Shown here piece by piece: positions 24,109-33,784 of a stretch of 64,000 bases of DNA. The position numbers and the translations under genes were made by a program. The first letter of the stretch is position 1, and each line of letters opens with the position of its first letter. The notes beneath the pieces were generated by a model. The model did not search any database, was not told the DNA's origin, and saw only the letters and a list, made by a program, of their open reading frames with translations. Source of the stretch: Salinirussus salinus (lineage in GTDB: Archaea; Halobacteriota; Halobacteria; Halobacteriales; Haloarculaceae); the NCBI RefSeq assembly GCF_009831455.1, contig NZ_WOWO01000002.1, forward strand, positions 310,001 to 374,000, written 5' to 3'.

Positions 24109-24735
24109 TCACCCGGGGCGGGCCACCACGGCGAGGTGGTCCTCGTGCCGCGGGTCGAGCCGCCGACGCGCCAGCAGTTCGTACCCCTCGGCGAGCTCCG
24201 CGGTGACGTCCTCGAAAACCGCCTCGGGGTCGCGGGTGACGTCCTCGCTGCGAGCCTTCACCGCGAGCAGCAGGCGGCCACCGTCCTTGAGGAACTGCCG
24301 GTTCTCGAGCGCGACCGCGGCCTGTCCCCGCGTCGCGACGTCCTGGACGATGACGTCGACCGGCTCCACGACGTGTGCGTAGGTCTCGGGGCGGCGTGCG
24401 TCTTTCAACAGCGGAAACAGCCGGTCGCGGTTCCGCGCGACGGCCACCAGGTCCCTGACCGGTCGGGGAGCGAACTCGACGGCGTAGGTCGGTCCGGCGA
24501 AGTCCGCGACGTGACTCGCCGTCGTTCCGGCCGCTGCCCCCAGGTAGAGCACCGTCTCTCCGCCCGCCAGCCCGGTCTCCATCCCCGCGTCGAGCATCGC
24601 GCCGAGCTTCGACCGGGCGGGGTCCCAGGCCCGCCACTCGCCGTCTGTGGCCTCCTCGGAGACCTGCGGCCCGCGAGTCGCGAGCGTCCGCTCGCCGCCG
24701 ACGGTCCGGTACTGGACGCCTTCGGGCAAGCTCAT
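24109..24735 (-). CDS. flpA: Fibrillarin-like rRNA/tRNA 2'-O-methyltransferase
   Basis: A 208-residue S-adenosylmethionine enzyme, the catalytic part of the box C/D guide-RNA complex that methylates ribose in rRNA and tRNA. The N terminus (VQYRTVGGERTLATRG) forms the small beta domain; the SAM-binding loop is VLYLGAAAGTTASHVADF, followed by AVEFAPRPVRDLV and VIVQDVATRGQ. The start ATG overlaps the nop5 stop by 4 bp, giving coupled synthesis with its structural partner. Confidence 0.93.
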   Translation of the reverse strand: MSLPEGVQYRTVGGERTLATRGPQVSEEATDGEWRAWDPARSKLGAMLDAGMETGLAGGETVLYLGAAAGTTASHVADFAGPTYAVEFAPRPVRDLVAVARNRDRLFPLLKDARRPETYAHVVEPVDVIVQDVATRGQAAVALENRQFLKDGGRLLLAVKARSEDVTRDPEAVFEDVTAELAEGYELLARRRLDPRHEDHLAVVARPG

Positions 24736-25559
24736 GCGTCCTCACGAGCGCGGATGCGCTCGATCCGTCCTTCGAGCTCCCGGTCCAGGTCGGGTCGCCT
24801 GTCCCCGCTGTAGTGGTCGACCCGGGCCGCGATGGTCAGCTTGCCGGCCAGCGCCCTGGCGGCCGACCCGCGCTGCTCGGGGTCGGTCCCCCGGACGTAC
24901 TCGTGGGTGTAGATGACGCCGTGTTTCGGCGACGGCGCCCCACCCTGAAGATGTGCGAAGAGCGCGTCCTCGGCTCCGAGCACCTGGAGGGTCCCGCTGG
25001 GCTTCTTCGCCAGCGCCTCCAGCCCGCCCGCGAGCGAGACGAGACGGGCGGCGAGGACGGGCCCCGCCAGCGCCGACAGGTTCGGAGCCACCGACGGCGC
25101 GGTCCGCTCGACGTGCCCCCGGAGCGTCGCTGCGTCCTCCTCCAGGGCCCGGACGCGCTCTGCGAGGGAGACGAGTCGCCGCTCGCCGGGGGTCTCGGGC
25201 TCGCGGTCGGCCACATCCGCGGCGTCGTCGGGCCACCCGAGGCTGCCGGCCCACTCCGCGACGCGCTCCGCGAGTTCGTTCGCAGTCCGGCTCGCGTCGT
25301 CCATCGCCCGGAGGCTGTGCACGAGCTGCCTGTCGTCCGCCCGTTCGCGTTCCCGGCTCGCCTCCGCTGCCGCGCTGACGGTCGCGTCGTGGAGCAGGCC
25401 GTAGTACTCGTCCTCGTCGGCCGCGAAGCCGGCGCCGACTGCCAGCGCGGGCCAGTCCGCCGGTCCGGCGGCACTCCCTCCCTCGATCGCCTCCCGGGCC
25501 CCGTCTAGGTCTCCCGGGTCCACGTCCTGAAACCACCCGTCGGCGGTGTCTCCGGTCAT
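24732..25559 (-). CDS. nop5: Nop5/Nop56/58 box C/D RNP core protein
   Basis: A 275-residue protein that bridges fibrillarin and the L7Ae-bound guide RNA. The N-terminal part (ending about residue 60) should bind fibrillarin, a long charged coiled-coil region follows, and the C-terminal Nop domain is recognisable from APNLSALAGPVLAARLVSLAGGLEALAKKPSGTLQVLG through SPKHGVIYTHEYV (written here as separate blocks). It is short for the family and lacks the lysine-rich tail of some archaeal versions. ATG 25559 is about 27 bp after the TATA-like CATTTACA; an in-frame ATG is also at 25568. flpA follows with a 4 bp overlap. Confidence 0.78.
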   Translation of the reverse strand: MTGDTADGWFQDVDPGDLDGAREAIEGGSAAGPADWPALAVGAGFAADEDEYYGLLHDATVSAAAEASRERERADDRQLVHSLRAMDDASRTANELAERVAEWAGSLGWPDDAADVADREPETPGERRLVSLAERVRALEEDAATLRGHVERTAPSVAPNLSALAGPVLAARLVSLAGGLEALAKKPSGTLQVLGAEDALFAHLQGGAPSPKHGVIYTHEYVRGTDPEQRGSAARALAGKLTIAARVDHYSGDRRPDLDRELEGRIERIRAREDA

Positions 25560-25579
25560 GGCCGCCATAGACGCCCCGC

Positions 25580-25590
25580 CTGTAAATGGA
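25580..25590 (-). promoter_or_regulatory. nop5-flpA TATA-like element
   Basis: CATTTACA on the minus strand, centred about 27 bp before ATG 25559, in the 185 bp gap shared with the acyl-CoA synthetase promoter. Confidence 0.45.
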
Positions 25591-25710
25591 CTTTCGGTAG
25601 CGCGAGACCCGCGACGCGGAGCGCCTCGACCGCGGACTCCACCGGCCGGCCGCCCCTGCCTGGCCGGGTACGATCCGGCTACCGGACCGGAGAAGGCCGC
25701 CTGCTGCCGG

Positions 25711-25723
25711 TGATTTTTATATT
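25711..25723 (+). promoter_or_regulatory. TATA box of the long-chain acyl-CoA synthetase
   Basis: GATTTTTATATTC is the clearest TATA box in the window. It is 23-33 bp before ATG 25745, giving a leaderless transcript. Confidence 0.65.
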
Positions 25724-25744
25724 CCGGTCCCGTCGTGAGACGGT

Positions 25745-27715
25745 ATGGCACAGACAGAGCCGGCGTGGCTCCGGGCCGAGCGGGAGTACCGCGACGAGCT
25801 TCCCGACAGGTGTACGGTCCCCGAGCTGTTCGAGGACAGCGCGGCGCGCCACCTCGACCGGCCGGCACAGCACTACAAGGGCGGCGTCTACGACCGCTCG
25901 CTCGCCGCCGAGGGCGTCGTGCAGGCGGCCGACACCGGGGAGTTCGCCAGCCTCTCCTACGGCGAGATGCGGGACGTCGTCCGGAAGCTGGCGACCGGCT
26001 TTCGCGAACTCGGCCTCGAGGCCGACGACCGGGTCGGGATCTACGCGAACACGCGCATGGAGTGGGCACAGACCGACTTCTCGGCGCTGGCGGCCGGCTG
26101 TGTCGTCACCACCGTCTACACCGAGTCCTCGCCCGCCCAGCTGCGTTACCTGCTCGCGGATCCGGAAGCGAAGGCGGTCGTCGTCGAGAACGAGAGTCTG
26201 CTCGACACCCTGCTGGAGGTCGAGGAGGACCTCGACCTTGACCACATCGTCCTGGTCGACGAGCCCGCACGCGGGTACGACCGCGAGGACGTCCACACCC
26301 TCGGCGAGGTCCACGAGCTGGGTGCGGCGGCTTACGACGCGGAGACCTACCGGGAGTGGGTCGACGAGCGGGACCCCGAAGACCTCGCGAGCCTGGTCTA
26401 CACCTCGGGGACGACCGGCGACCCGAAGGGGGTGAAACTCTCCCATCACAACTTCCGGACCAACGTCCGGCAGGTCCACCGCCGGTTCTGCCCCCGGCCG
26501 GACAAGCCGCCGGAGATGCCCACGCTCGACGAGGAGACACGCGCCATCTCCTTTCTGCCGCTGGCGCACGTCTTCGAGCGCCTCTCCGGGCACTTCGCGC
26601 TCTTCTCCGTGGGAGCGAGCGTCGGCTACGCCGAGAATCCGGACACGCTCACCGAGGACTTCCCGAAGCTCGCGCCGACGACCGCGGGCAGCGTCCCCCG
26701 GGTCTACGAGCGGATCTACGAGGCGATCCGCGAGCAAGCCGGCGAGTCCGACGCGAAAGCGCGCATCTTCGAGTGGGCGGCCGGCGTCGCCCGCCAGTAC
26801 GCGGACGCCGACTCGCCCGGCCCGCTGTTGCGCCTGAAACACGGGGTCGCCGACCGGCTGGTCTACAGCACCGTCCGCGAACGCCTCGGCGGCAACATCG
26901 ACTTTCTCGTCTCCGGCGGCGGGAGCCTCAGCCCCGACCTCATCCGGCTGTTTCTCGGCATGGGCATCACCGTCGTCGAGGGGTACGGCCTCACCGAAAC
27001 CTCGCCAGTGGTCTCGACGAACCCCCTCGAGGACATCCGCCCGGGGACGCTCGGCCCGCCGGTCGTCGGCGTCGAGACCCGCATCGACGAGTCGGTCGTC
27101 CCACAGGAGGAGTTCGAGGCCGCGGGACAGGTCGGGGAACTGCTCGTGCGCGGCGACAACGTCACCGAGGGGTACTGGGAGAAACCCGGCGCGACCGAGC
27201 AGGCCTTCACCGACGGCTGGTTCCGGACGGGCGACATCGTCGCGGAGTCGCCCGACGGCTACCTGACCTTCCGGGAGCGCCTCAAGCAGCTGCTCGTGCT
27301 CTCGACGGGCAAAAACGTCGCGCCGGGCCCCATCGAGGACCGCTTTGCAACCAGCGAGCGCATCGACCAGATCATGCTCGTCGGCGACGGCCGGAAGTAC
27401 GTGGCCGCCCTCATCGTCCCCAACTTCGGACAGCTCCGCGCGTGGGCCGCCGAGGAGGGCGTCTCGCTCCCGGACGACGAGGAAGCGCTCTGCGAGGACG
27501 ACCGCGTCCGCGAGTGGGTCCGGGAGGCGCTCGCGGCGGTCAACGCGGACCTGTCTCCCCACGAGTCCGTCGAACGGTTCGAACTCGTCACCGAGGAGTG
27601 GACCGCCGAGAACGGGCTGCTCACACCGTCGATGAAGAAGAAACGTCGTGAAATTACCGACGCCTACGAGGAGAAAGTCGACCAACTCTACGCCGAGGAA
27701 GCCGCCGCGGACTGA
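25745..27715 (+). CDS. Long-chain fatty-acyl-CoA synthetase (AMP-forming)
   Basis: A 656-residue ANL-superfamily ligase that adenylates a fatty acid and transfers it to coenzyme A. The phosphate-binding loop VYTSGTTGDPKGVKLSH is near residue 220; VSGGGSLSPDL, VVEGYGLTETSPV and WFRTGDIV (the hinge Asp) follow. The length and the RLKQLLVLSTGKNVAP block place it with long-chain (ACSL/FadD15-like) enzymes and not acetate ligases. Haloarchaea have few fatty acids, so the substrate may be a branched or exogenous acid. It is monocistronic, convergent with yjbQ. Confidence 0.88.
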   Translation: MAQTEPAWLRAEREYRDELPDRCTVPELFEDSAARHLDRPAQHYKGGVYDRSLAAEGVVQAADTGEFASLSYGEMRDVVRKLATGFRELGLEADDRVGIYANTRMEWAQTDFSALAAGCVVTTVYTESSPAQLRYLLADPEAKAVVVENESLLDTLLEVEEDLDLDHIVLVDEPARGYDREDVHTLGEVHELGAAAYDAETYREWVDERDPEDLASLVYTSGTTGDPKGVKLSHHNFRTNVRQVHRRFCPRPDKPPEMPTLDEETRAISFLPLAHVFERLSGHFALFSVGASVGYAENPDTLTEDFPKLAPTTAGSVPRVYERIYEAIREQAGESDAKARIFEWAAGVARQYADADSPGPLLRLKHGVADRLVYSTVRERLGGNIDFLVSGGGSLSPDLIRLFLGMGITVVEGYGLTETSPVVSTNPLEDIRPGTLGPPVVGVETRIDESVVPQEEFEAAGQVGELLVRGDNVTEGYWEKPGATEQAFTDGWFRTGDIVAESPDGYLTFRERLKQLLVLSTGKNVAPGPIEDRFATSERIDQIMLVGDGRKYVAALIVPNFGQLRAWAAEEGVSLPDDEEALCEDDRVREWVREALAAVNADLSPHESVERFELVTEEWTAENGLLTPSMKKKRREITDAYEEKVDQLYAEEAAAD

Positions 27716-27755
27716 CGGGCGGGTTCCGTGTTCCCGCGGCCTGTCGCCGGGCCCG

Positions 27756-28139
27756 TCAGTCCGCGAGCACGCGGACCGTCCGCGTGCGGGGCCCGTCACA
27801 CTCCACCAGCAGGACGGACTGCCAGGTCCCCAGGTCCGGCCCCCCGTCGCGCACCGGGACCGTCACACTCGGGCCCACCAGCATCGCCCGGACGTGCGCG
27901 TCGGCGTTGCCGTCCAGCGCGTCGTGGTCCCACCCCTCGTCGGGGACCAGGTCGGAGAGGGCGGTCTCGAAGTCACCCAGCAGGCGCGGTTCGGCCTCGT
28001 TGACCGTGACAGCGGCGGTGGTGTGGTCGACGTGGACGGTCGCGACCCCCTCGGCGTCGTCGGGAAGCGCCTCCCGGACCCGGTCGGTCACGTCGACGAC
28101 GCTCAGCCGCGCGCCGGTGCTGACTGAAAAGTCGGCCAT
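27756..28139 (-). CDS. yjbQ: YjbQ-family (UPF0047) protein
   Basis: A 127-residue protein with the full family pattern: VHVDHTTAAVTVNEAEPRLLGDF (given as family block), DEGWDHDALDGNADAHV, and GTWQSVLLVECDGPRTR near the end. The conserved histidines and the ESD/NE residues form the trimeric active site. YjbQ proteins have a minor thiamine-phosphate synthase activity when overexpressed, and their true role is unsettled. It is 39 bp downstream of spoVR on the same strand and could be read through from that operon. Confidence 0.85.
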   Translation of the reverse strand: MADFSVSTGARLSVVDVTDRVREALPDDAEGVATVHVDHTTAAVTVNEAEPRLLGDFETALSDLVPDEGWDHDALDGNADAHVRAMLVGPSVTVPVRDGGPDLGTWQSVLLVECDGPRTRTVRVLAD

Positions 28140-28178
28140 ACCGGACGGACGGCGGGACAGGGGAAGTACGCTACGCCG

Positions 28179-30176
28179 TCAGGCGAGCCACTCCTCGGGT
28201 TTGGTGTCGTAGTCGACGTCGGTGGCCGCGAGGTGTTCGACGGTCTCCCGGTCGAGCTCTTCCTCCGAGAAGTCCATGCCATCGTACCGGATCTCCAGCC
28301 CCTTCTCCTCGGGAGTGGGCTCGCTGTCACGCCGGCGGGCGACTTCCACGTCGTGTTCGTCGTAGCGTTTGACGACGGTCCGGAGGTTGACCGGCCGACC
28401 CCAGAGTTCGAACACCCGCTCGAGGGTGTCCTTGGCCTGCTCGATGTCGAGGGCGACGCCGTTGTACTGGTGCTCCAGCAACAGCTCGTTGCGGTTGTCG
28501 TAGTTGCCGTCGGCGACGACGATGGTGGGCTTCCCGAAGTTGGTGAACTGGAGCATCAGCTTCTTTTTGACGTCCGCGGCGTCGGTCGAGGTCGCCCGGT
28601 AGTCGTCCGAGGCGTGCATGTACTCGTAGGTGAAGTAGTCGTGCTCGTCGACGAACTCCTGGGAGAGAAACTCGTCGAGGAAGGTCACGTCGTTGTGGCT
28701 CTCCCGGACCTCCCGCATCCGGTCCCAGCCGACGGTGTAGTCGACCTCCGCGAGTGCCTCCTCGATACCCTCGTACCGGTCGCGCTCGAACATGTACCGG
28801 GAAACCCGCTCGAGTTCCTCCTGGCCGACCCGCGAGAGGAAGCCGCGGTTCTGTGGCTTGGTCAGCGAGTAGTGCCGCTCCGCGAGCCCCTCGTAAGTCA
28901 GCAGCTTCCAGGGATACGCCTCCAGGTCCAGTTCGCCGGCTCGCGCGGCCTCGAGTGCCTCGGCGTCGACCCGGGGATCGTCGGGGTCGACCGTCGAGAG
29001 GTCGAATTCGGTGGGTGCGGCCACCAGGTCGTCCGGCTCGAGCAGGTCCTGGACCGCCTCGAAGTCGACGATGTCGTGGAAGTTCCGCCAGGTGACTCCC
29101 TCCACGCGGAGCAGGTGCTCGACGACGTGGCGGCGGTTGGTGGTGTTCTCGACGTACTGCCACAGCTCCAGCCCCAGCTTGTAGGGGTTCAGCCCCGGAG
29201 ACCCCAGCACCTGGCTCATGTGGTCGGCGTAGGTGAGGAACTCGTCTGCGCCCGCGAAGTTCTCGTCGGCCATCATCAGCGACTCCCAGTAGCTGGCCCA
29301 CCCCTCGTTCATCACCTTCGTCATCTTCTGGGGCGCGAAGTAGTACGCCTCCGCTCGGAGGATCTCGAGGACCTCCCGCTGCCACTCCTCCATCTCGACG
29401 GCCTTGCCGGCCTCGGCGTCGTACTGACGGCCGTGCTTGCGGAGGAAGGCGAGGATGTCGGGCTCGGGTTCGGCCGGGAAGCTGGCACCCTCCTCGTCGT
29501 CAGCCTGCGCGTCGAGCCACTCGTCGTCGAAGACCTGCCGGCGGACCTCCTCGGAGATGTTCAGCTCCTCGAGTTGCTCGTCGATCTCCTCGGGCTCGAA
29601 CTCCGAGGCTTCCTGGTGGGTGTCGACCGGCTCGTAGGGGCGGTGCTGGTCGATGTTGTCCTCCAGACAGAGGGCGTGGTCGACCCACTTCTCGACCTCC
29701 GCGCGCTCGATGTCGGGGTCCTGCATGTACTCCCGGATGGTGTCGGCGTGGCGCGCGAGCATCGCGGTGGCGTCGGGGTCCTCGGCGAAGAGGCCGAACC
29801 ACTGGTTGTTCGCGAAGAAATCACTGTGGGCCTCGACGTGAGTGATCACGGCCTTCTGGTCGGCCAGGGAGTTCGACACCTGCAGGAAGGCGTGGGCGGG
29901 GTTGTCGTTGTTGACGATCTCGAAGGCCTTCCCGCCGAGGAACTGCCCCTGCTTCTGCTGGCGGTCGTACTGCATCCCCCACCGCCAGTGGGGGTACCGC
30001 GTCTGGAACCCGCCGTAGGCGATGAGTTCGTTCATGTCGTCGTAGTCGACGACCCAGTAGTTCACCGGGAACGGGTCCAGCCCCAGCTTCCCGGCCAGGG
30101 TGGCGGCCTCCTCGACGGCCTCCTCTAACTTTTCGGCCTCGCGTTGCATCTCGATCTCCGATTGTCGGTCTCTCAT
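28179..30176 (-). CDS. spoVR: SpoVR family protein
   Basis: A 665-residue member of the SpoVR family (E. coli YcgB). Diagnostic blocks seen are the N-terminal [21 protein letters not shown], the [18 protein letters not shown] segment (likely metal site with histidine and glutamate neighbours) and [23 protein letters not shown] near the C terminus, each shorter in this note than in the protein. The function is unknown in any organism. In bacteria it is regularly encoded with PrkA and YeaH; the same partnership holds here, since its ATG overlaps the DUF444 stop by 4 bp. Confidence 0.9.
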   Translation of the reverse strand: MRDRQSEIEMQREAEKLEEAVEEAATLAGKLGLDPFPVNYWVVDYDDMNELIAYGGFQTRYPHWRWGMQYDRQQKQGQFLGGKAFEIVNNDNPAHAFLQVSNSLADQKAVITHVEAHSDFFANNQWFGLFAEDPDATAMLARHADTIREYMQDPDIERAEVEKWVDHALCLEDNIDQHRPYEPVDTHQEASEFEPEEIDEQLEELNISEEVRRQVFDDEWLDAQADDEEGASFPAEPEPDILAFLRKHGRQYDAEAGKAVEMEEWQREVLEILRAEAYYFAPQKMTKVMNEGWASYWESLMMADENFAGADEFLTYADHMSQVLGSPGLNPYKLGLELWQYVENTTNRRHVVEHLLRVEGVTWRNFHDIVDFEAVQDLLEPDDLVAAPTEFDLSTVDPDDPRVDAEALEAARAGELDLEAYPWKLLTYEGLAERHYSLTKPQNRGFLSRVGQEELERVSRYMFERDRYEGIEEALAEVDYTVGWDRMREVRESHNDVTFLDEFLSQEFVDEHDYFTYEYMHASDDYRATSTDAADVKKKLMLQFTNFGKPTIVVADGNYDNRNELLLEHQYNGVALDIEQAKDTLERVFELWGRPVNLRTVVKRYDEHDVEVARRRDSEPTPEEKGLEIRYDGMDFSEEELDRETVEHLAATDVDYDTKPEEWLA

Positions 30177-31489
30177 TCGTCTGCCTCCTCCTCGGTGCTG
30201 AGGATCTCGTAGATCGCCGTTGTCACGTCCTCCGGCCCGGAGACGTACGCCACGGCGACGTTGTCCGAGCCCCGGAAGTGGCGCTCGACCTCCTCGGCGT
30301 GGGTCGCGTTGATCGCGTTGCCGCTGGGCTGGGTCTCGACGTAGGCGTGCAGGTTCGCGGGGATCTCCTCCATCATCGGGATCACCCGCTCCTCGGTGTC
30401 ATTCGAGGAGTTCTCGGAGTCCCCCGCCGCGAAGACGTAGCGGTTCCACTCGCTCCAGGGGTACTCCTCCTCCAGGACCTCGGCGGCCAGGTCGTAGGCG
30501 CTGGAGATCCGGGTTCCCCCGCCGGAACGGATCCCGAAGAAGTCCTCGCGCTCGACCTCCCAGGCCTCGGCGTCGTGGGCGATGTAGACGAACTCGGCGT
30601 TGTCGTACTTGCCCTGCAGATACCAGTCCAGGGGGGTGAAGGTCCGCTCGACCAGCTCCCGCTTTTTCTGCCGCATCGACCCGGAGACGTCGCGGATGTT
30701 GACCACGACGACGTTCTTCTCGCGCTCCTCGACGATCTCGGGGTACCGGAACCGTTCGTCCTCCCGGCGGAAGGGGATCTGGTCGACCCCCTCCCGGCGG
30801 ATCCGCTGGGCGGTGTCGACGCGCTCGACGTTCGCCTCCATCTCCTCCAGGCTGGCCCACTTGGTCTTCTCGTCGTCGGGGATCTCGGCGTAGGCCTCCT
30901 CGACCCAGGGCCGGGAGACCGGGAGGTTCTCGTCGGTGCGTGCCCACTCGAAGACCGTCTCGGGGCCCCACCCGTCGACCTTCAGCGCCTCCCGGACGTA
31001 GCCGCGGTCGAAGTCCATCGCGAGCTTGCGCTTGAGTCCCTGCTTGAACAGCCGCTCGAAGTCCAGCGTCGAGGTGGGGCCGGTCCGGGTGATATCCGTG
31101 AAGTCACCCTCCGTCTCCTCGACGACCTGCTTGCCCTTCGGGTCCAAATCGAGTCCCAGCTCCTCGTCGAGTTCCTCGGCGAACTCCTCGGGGTCCATCT
31201 CGTAGTACTCGTGCTCCCCACCCTCCTCGCCGGGGTCGCCGTCCTCGTCGCCGTCCTCGGGCTCGCCGACGGGCTCGCCGGGCTGGGGCGTGTCGCCGTC
31301 GCCCTGACCGACCCCGCCCATATCCCGCTGGTCGTACTCGAACTCCGGGAGGTCGACGATCTTGATCGGGATCCGGACCGAGTCCTGCCGGCTCCCGCCC
31401 ATGTCGCCGTACTGGATGAACTCCGCCAGGTCCTGGCGGCGGTTCTCCCCCACCTCCCGGTAGCGCTCGAGGTCGTCTCTCAGTCCCAT
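30173..31489 (-). CDS. YeaH/YhbH family protein (DUF444)
   Basis: A 438-residue protein. The N terminus ([19 protein letters not shown]) and a long acidic Gly/Glu/Asp-rich stretch about residues 55-110 precede the DUF444 core. The C-terminal half contains a von Willebrand A-like fold with the metal-ion site [10 protein letters not shown] followed by [13 protein letters not shown]. Family members are partners of the PrkA kinase in stress responses of bacteria. It lies 13 bp after prkA2 and overlaps spoVR by 4 bp, so it is the third gene of the operon. Confidence 0.89.
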   Translation of the reverse strand: MGLRDDLERYREVGENRRQDLAEFIQYGDMGGSRQDSVRIPIKIVDLPEFEYDQRDMGGVGQGDGDTPQPGEPVGEPEDGDEDGDPGEEGGEHEYYEMDPEEFAEELDEELGLDLDPKGKQVVEETEGDFTDITRTGPTSTLDFERLFKQGLKRKLAMDFDRGYVREALKVDGWGPETVFEWARTDENLPVSRPWVEEAYAEIPDDEKTKWASLEEMEANVERVDTAQRIRREGVDQIPFRREDERFRYPEIVEEREKNVVVVNIRDVSGSMRQKKRELVERTFTPLDWYLQGKYDNAEFVYIAHDAEAWEVEREDFFGIRSGGGTRISSAYDLAAEVLEEEYPWSEWNRYVFAAGDSENSSNDTEERVIPMMEEIPANLHAYVETQPSGNAINATHAEEVERHFRGSDNVAVAYVSGPEDVTTAIYEILSTEEEADE

Positions 31490-31502
31490 TCGCTCTCACC
31501 TG

Positions 31503-33779
31503 TCAGTCCCATTTGTAGCTCACCTGGCTCATGACGTGTCTGCTCGTCAGCTCCGCGGAGGCCTCGCTGTAGTCGTACATCTCCTGGAGGTTCCGGAGCG
31601 TCGACTCCTTGAGGTCGGCCGTCTGGGTGCCCGCCGGGGGATTGTCCCACTGGCGGGGGTCGAAGTCCTCGAAGGTCCGCCGGACGTCGTCCCAGTCGTG
31701 GCTCCCGAGCACCGTGCGGATGACGGGGATCTCCTTGGGGTTGACGTCGCCGACCGCGAAGTCCTCGTCGCGGTTGTACCACGCGTGGCGGTTCAGCGCC
31801 GTGATCACCTTCTCGGTCCGGAACGCCCTGACCGGGTCGGTGGGCTCGTTGCCCTCGTAGTCGCCCTCGTCGAACCGGCCGAGGTGTTCGACCTCGAAGA
31901 CCTTCATCTTCAGCGGGTCCGGGTCGACGTACTCCCCACGGTCGTTCTCGATCTGCTCGCCCTCGGCCCACGCGTAGACGTGCTCGACGTACTCCTCGAC
32001 GGTCCCCTCGTCGACCCGCTTTTCGCGCATCATCGCGTCCAGCACGTCCTCCTCCTGGCGGCCGAAGATGTAGTTTTTGACCGGCACCACCCGCTCCTCG
32101 AACTCCGCGGCCTCGGTGTTCGAGAACACCGGCGCGGTCGTCAGGTCGTCGGCCATCGTGTTCAGCACGTCCCGGGGCATGATGACCCGTTCGACGGCGA
32201 GCTCGTCGTGGAACCGGTCGGATTCCCTGTTGAGCAGGTCGGCGACCACGTCCCGGGTGAACGTGACGGGGATCCCGCCCTCGCCGTCGCTCCCGCCCTC
32301 GCCGAAGTCGAAGTCGTCGATGTCGACGCGCTCGTCGCCCTCCTGGAGGTACCCCCGGTCGAACAACAGCGCCTTGTCGACAAGGTCCAGCCCGCCGGGG
32401 ACGTCCCCGGCGTCCAGCCGGGTGACGACGCTGTACAGCGCCGCCGCCTCGATGGCGTGGGGCGCGAGTTCGCGCTCGGTCACGACGTTGTCGTCGCCGC
32501 GGACGTCGACCCGCAACGGCTCGCGGATCCACGTCTCGAGCTGGTCCCAGGAGTCGGCCTTCCAGACGGCGGTCTCGTTTGTCAGCTCCCGGCGGAGGAG
32601 TTCGGCCTCCAGCGAGAGGTTCGTCAGGTAGCGGAACTCCCACTTGTCGAGCCGACGCTTGAGCGCCTTCAGCGGGTCCTGGCCCTCCCGGTCGGCGTGC
32701 TGGTTCAGCGTCGCCTCCAGGTCCGGGTTCGAGATGATCACCAGCTGGGTGTCGACGTCCATCCCGATCCCCTTGTCGAGCTTGACGTGGCCCTCGTCGG
32801 GGACGTTCAGCAGCTTCTGGAGCAGGTCGGCGTGCTGGGCGGCGTCCTCGACGATAGTCAGCAGACCGTTGCCCTGCGAGAGCACGCCGTCATACGAGAA
32901 CGCCTGGGGGTTCTTCCGGCCCCGCGACCCCAGCTCGCGGAGCATCCCGTTCATCCACGACCCGACCAGACGCTCCTTGGGGGGGCCCTCGTCCTCGCTG
33001 TGGAGCACGCCGATCCCGCGGCCGATGTCGACGACGAAGTTCTTCACGCGGAGGTGTTTCGGGTCCGTCACCGCCGAGAACAGGTCCTCGACGCCCTGCC
33101 GGCGGTACTGCTCCTCGAGGTGCTCGTAGGCCTCCCGGGAGAACGGGTCCAGGTCGGCCTCCAGGCGCACCGGGATGTGGTCGCCCGAGGCCGCATTGAG
33201 CTCGGCGAGGACCTGCTCGCGGACCTCCTGGGGGAACACCGACAGTGGGTGTGACTGGACCGGGCTCTCGTACCAGTCGTCCTCGTCGGGTGCGGCGTCG
33301 CCTCCGTAGGTCAGGCCGGGCGAGTCACCCGCGCCGGCGACGTTCCACTCGACGGTGTACCGCCGACCCTGGTCGGTCTTGGAGTACTCCCGAAGCCCGT
33401 TTATCAGGCAGCGCTTGAGCTCCGACTTCCCGGTGGCGGTGGGGCCGTCGACCCAGATGATCTTCTCCTCCTTGCCGCGGCCGGCGGCGATAGAGCGCAG
33501 GTCGTCGACCAGCCCGTTGAGCACGTCCGTGTTGCCGAGGATTGCGTGCTCCCCGTCGTTGTGGGGGTCGTCGAAAAAGCGGTAGCGGGTCTTCTCCTCG
33601 CCTTCCTCGATGACGGTCCGGGTGCCGGCGTCCTCGATGGCCTCCAGCAGGTACTTCGAGGCGTGGGCTGCGAGTTCGGGCTGCTCGAAGAGGGCGTCGA
33701 CGTAGGCCGCGAGACTCATCGGCTCCTCGTAGGCTCCCTCGAGCGCGCGGTCGGCCGCTTCGATGAAATCCTCGGTCAT
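31503..33779 (-). CDS. prkA2: PrkA-type AAA+ ATPase / Ser protein kinase, second copy
   Basis: A 758-residue relative of PrkA. The Walker A motif is GPTATGKSEL near residue 110, Walker B lies near LLTIVEDAAQHADLLQ (the ENAAD-like loop), and IISNPDLEATLNQHADREGQ fits the sensor region. The C-terminal third should be the PrkA kinase-like domain. It is somewhat longer and more diverged than the first copy. ATG 33779 starts 5 bp after the stop of prkA; the longer open frame upstream runs into that gene and is shadow. The two copies could form a mixed oligomer or act in series. Confidence 0.85.
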   Translation of the reverse strand: MTEDFIEAADRALEGAYEEPMSLAAYVDALFEQPELAAHASKYLLEAIEDAGTRTVIEEGEEKTRYRFFDDPHNDGEHAILGNTDVLNGLVDDLRSIAAGRGKEEKIIWVDGPTATGKSELKRCLINGLREYSKTDQGRRYTVEWNVAGAGDSPGLTYGGDAAPDEDDWYESPVQSHPLSVFPQEVREQVLAELNAASGDHIPVRLEADLDPFSREAYEHLEEQYRRQGVEDLFSAVTDPKHLRVKNFVVDIGRGIGVLHSEDEGPPKERLVGSWMNGMLRELGSRGRKNPQAFSYDGVLSQGNGLLTIVEDAAQHADLLQKLLNVPDEGHVKLDKGIGMDVDTQLVIISNPDLEATLNQHADREGQDPLKALKRRLDKWEFRYLTNLSLEAELLRRELTNETAVWKADSWDQLETWIREPLRVDVRGDDNVVTERELAPHAIEAAALYSVVTRLDAGDVPGGLDLVDKALLFDRGYLQEGDERVDIDDFDFGEGGSDGEGGIPVTFTRDVVADLLNRESDRFHDELAVERVIMPRDVLNTMADDLTTAPVFSNTEAAEFEERVVPVKNYIFGRQEEDVLDAMMREKRVDEGTVEEYVEHVYAWAEGEQIENDRGEYVDPDPLKMKVFEVEHLGRFDEGDYEGNEPTDPVRAFRTEKVITALNRHAWYNRDEDFAVGDVNPKEIPVIRTVLGSHDWDDVRRTFEDFDPRQWDNPPAGTQTADLKESTLRNLQEMYDYSEASAELTSRHVMSQVSYKWD

Positions 33780-33784
33780 CGCGG